Assembly: GCA_963772935.1 (NCBI GenBank)
Contig: CAVYZK010000007.1
Span: 310,001-374,000, forward strand
DNA length: 64,000 nt
From: JANNNF01 sp963772935
GTDB taxonomy: Bacteria; Pseudomonadota; Alphaproteobacteria; Rhodobacterales; Rhodobacteraceae
Direction: 5' to 3'
Shown here: positions 62,507-64,000 of the stretch, one piece after another
Position numbering within the stretch: the stretch's first letter is position 1
Layout: each line of letters opens with the position of its first letter
Position numbers and translations under genes: made by a program
Notes under the pieces: model-generated
What the model saw: the letters and a program-made list of their open reading frames with translations, nothing else
Database searches by the model: none
What the model was told of the DNA's origin: nothing

Positions 62507-63699
62507 CAGGTGCCCCCTTCCAGCACATGGCGGATCAGAGTGGCGATCCGGTCTGTCACCTCTGCCCCTTCCGACGCCACTGCCCATGCGGCCTGGGCCA
62601 GCCGGGCGGCGCGGTCAGGGTCCAGCAGATCGCCCAAAGCCTCGTCCAGATCGCGGCCCGAAGCCACGGCACGGGCGGCGCGGGCGGCCCCAAGCCTACC
62701 AAAGGTCGCGCCATACTCGCCCGCACGGGGGCCGTGCAGAATGGCAGACCCCAGGGCCGCAGCCTCTAGCGGGTTGCGCAGCGCGCCAGTGCCCGACAGG
62801 CTGCCACCAAGGAACGTGATCGGGGCCAGCCTGTACCACAGCCCGTATTCGGCGGCGTCGACCAGATAGACCTCGGATTCCGCCTCGGGTTCTTCATCGC
62901 GCTGACGTGACGCCGTGGCCCAGCCTTCCTGCGCGTCCATCAATGCGCCCAACGGCTCTATCCGGGCAGGGTCTTGCGGGGCGACAATCAGCAACAGGCG
63001 GTGCGCCAGACGCAACGCTTCACGGTGTGCTGCGATCACCAGCTTTTCCTCGGCCTCGGGCAGACAGGCCGCGAACCACACCGGCCGTGTCGCCAGTTGC
63101 CGCGCCAGCGAGGCGCGTTCAGCCTCAAGGCAGGGCAGGGCGGCGGATTGCTCCTCCATCCGCCCCGTCACACTGACCGCCGACAGCAGCGCCCCCCCCC
63201 GGCGAAAGGCGCGGGCGGCGGTTTCATCCAGCGTGGCAACATGGGCAAAACTGGCAAGGGCGGTGCGCATCAGGCCCGGATACCAGCCATCCCGTTCCCG
63301 CAGAATATAGGGCGCGCGGCCATCAACCATCAGCACCGGCACCTGACGTTCGGCGCAATCATGGATCAGCGCAGGCCGCACCTCGCCTTCGGCAAACACG
63401 CCGACATCGGGCCGCCAATGCGCCAGAAACGCCTTGGTCTCGGCGGGTGTGTCAGCCGGCGGCAGTTGGATCACCACCCCGTCGCGCGGGGGCAGTGGGG
63501 CGGGGCAGGTGAACAGCACGGCCAGCCCGTCTTCGTCAATCAGGCGGCGGGCAAGTTCATACAGCGCACGCGCCGCATCGACGCTGGGCGCATGCATCCA
63601 GACCAGCCGCCCGGCGGGGCGCGGCGGGCGATCCTGCGCACCAGCCAAAGCGGTGCGCGGGCGCAGGTTGTATAGGGCAAGGCCAAGCGAGCGGGCCAT
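62506..63699 (-). CDS. waaA: 3-deoxy-D-manno-octulosonic acid transferase (WaaA/KdtA)
   Basis: A 397-residue GT30 glycosyltransferase that adds Kdo to lipid A precursor. The N-terminal domain has RLVWMHAPSVDAARALYELA and FAEGEVRPALIHDCAERQVPVLMVDGR, equivalent to the ETELWPN region of E. coli WaaA; the C-terminal domain has ITFLGGSLSGTGALRNPLEAAALGSAILHGP, a strong GT30 signature. The N-terminus MARSLGLALYNL fits. It lies between DUF4170 and lpxK on the minus strand in the arrangement seen in many Rhodobacteraceae. Confidence 0.9.
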   Translation of the reverse strand: MARSLGLALYNLRPRTALAGAQDRPPRPAGRLVWMHAPSVDAARALYELARRLIDEDGLAVLFTCPAPLPPRDGVVIQLPPADTPAETKAFLAHWRPDVGVFAEGEVRPALIHDCAERQVPVLMVDGRAPYILRERDGWYPGLMRTALASFAHVATLDETAARAFRRGGALLSAVSVTGRMEEQSAALPCLEAERASLARQLATRPVWFAACLPEAEEKLVIAAHREALRLAHRLLLIVAPQDPARIEPLGALMDAQEGWATASRQRDEEPEAESEVYLVDAAEYGLWYRLAPITFLGGSLSGTGALRNPLEAAALGSAILHGPRAGEYGATFGRLGAARAARAVASGRDLDEALGDLLDPDRAARLAQAAWAVASEGAEVTDRIATLIRHVLEGGT

Positions 63700-63730
63700 G
63701 GCGTGTGGTCAAACCGATCTGTGCGCGAGG

Positions 63731-63958
63731 TTATTCGGGTGCAGGCCCCGATCCATCGCGCAATTTGCCGATATCGGCAATGAAATAGCGCATATGGGCG
63801 TTGTCCACTGTCCGCTGCGCCTCGGCCTTCCAGGCCAGATGCGCCGAGGCATAATCGGGGAACAGCCCGACCGTGTGGATTTTGGTCACGTCGCGGAACA
63901 CGGTGGACTGGGGGGAAACCAGTTCGCCACCAAAGACAAGATGCAGACGTTGGGTCAT
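63731..63958 (-). CDS. DUF4170 family protein
   Basis: A 75-residue protein of the DUF4170 family, recognised from MTQRLHLVFGGELVSP at the start, VGLFPDYASAHLAWKAEAQRTVDNA and MRYFIADIGKL. The ATG at 63958 is chosen because the family begins there. It is commonly encoded next to waaA and lpxK in alphaproteobacteria; a link to lipopolysaccharide synthesis is inferred from this association only. It stands 31 bases before waaA and is probably cotranscribed. Confidence 0.85.
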   Translation of the reverse strand: MTQRLHLVFGGELVSPQSTVFRDVTKIHTVGLFPDYASAHLAWKAEAQRTVDNAHMRYFIADIGKLRDGSGPAPE

Positions 63959-64000
63959 AGGGGCTCCATCGGTTTTACGGATGCAGGGTAGCAAGGTCGG

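Overview
The window reads as a chromosomal segment of a high-GC alphaproteobacterium, most likely a member of the Rhodobacteraceae. Grounds for this are the lpxK/waaA/DUF4170 group, the Brucella/Rhizobium-type erythritol operon (eryABCD-tpiA2-rpiB), an FMN-riboswitch-controlled type II lumazine synthase, an iron cluster with an Irr-type (ICE) palindrome, and an NDUFA9-like protein beside uppP. No phage genes, insertion sequences, CRISPR array or rRNA were seen. One tRNA (Leu, CAG) is present.

Layout. 1-2.7 kb: 3' end of a type II secretion gspK gene, a secreted DUF4331 protein and an A24 prepilin peptidase. 2.8-5.9 kb: HisPJQM-type polar amino-acid ABC transporter. 5.9-11.9 kb (minus strand): iron/haem cluster hemP, imelysin irpA, bfd, bacterioferritin, di-haem irpB, a second imelysin, DUF1513. 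12.1-21.2 kb (minus): type I secretion system (HlyD, ABC exporter, TolC) with its BapA-like Ig-repeat adhesin. 21.4-32.1 kb: amino-sugar locus. Its minus-strand arm has a carbohydrate ABC transporter, a Gfo/Idh oxidoreductase and murQ; its plus-strand arm has an amino-sugar kinase, a GntR regulator, a SIS-type deaminase and nagA. Together they would take GlcNAc/MurNAc-type sugars to fructose-6-phosphate. 32.2-32.9 kb: FMN riboswitch and ribH2. 32.9-48.0 kb: polyol locus, with a minus-strand arm (RbsABC-like transporter with DUF2291 protein, DeoR regulator, FGGY kinase, GlpD-like dehydrogenase) divergent from the plus-strand erythritol operon that ends at D-erythrose-4-phosphate. 48-64 kb: core genes, namely tRNA-Leu, NDUFA9-like, uppP, gltD, two small genes, gltB, a ParDE toxin-antitoxin pair, DUF1269, mtgA, a GST, queG, a 55-residue small protein, and lpxK-waaA-DUF4170.

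Sequence quality matters here. Twelve otherwise well-conserved genes are broken by about 21 single-base indels, nearly all +1. Removing them restores a whole number of codons and the expected family length in every case. I read these as most likely consensus-sequence errors, so the affected genes are annotated over their full span with the shift positions given. Split or fused frames in these places should not be taken as real gene structures until reads are checked.
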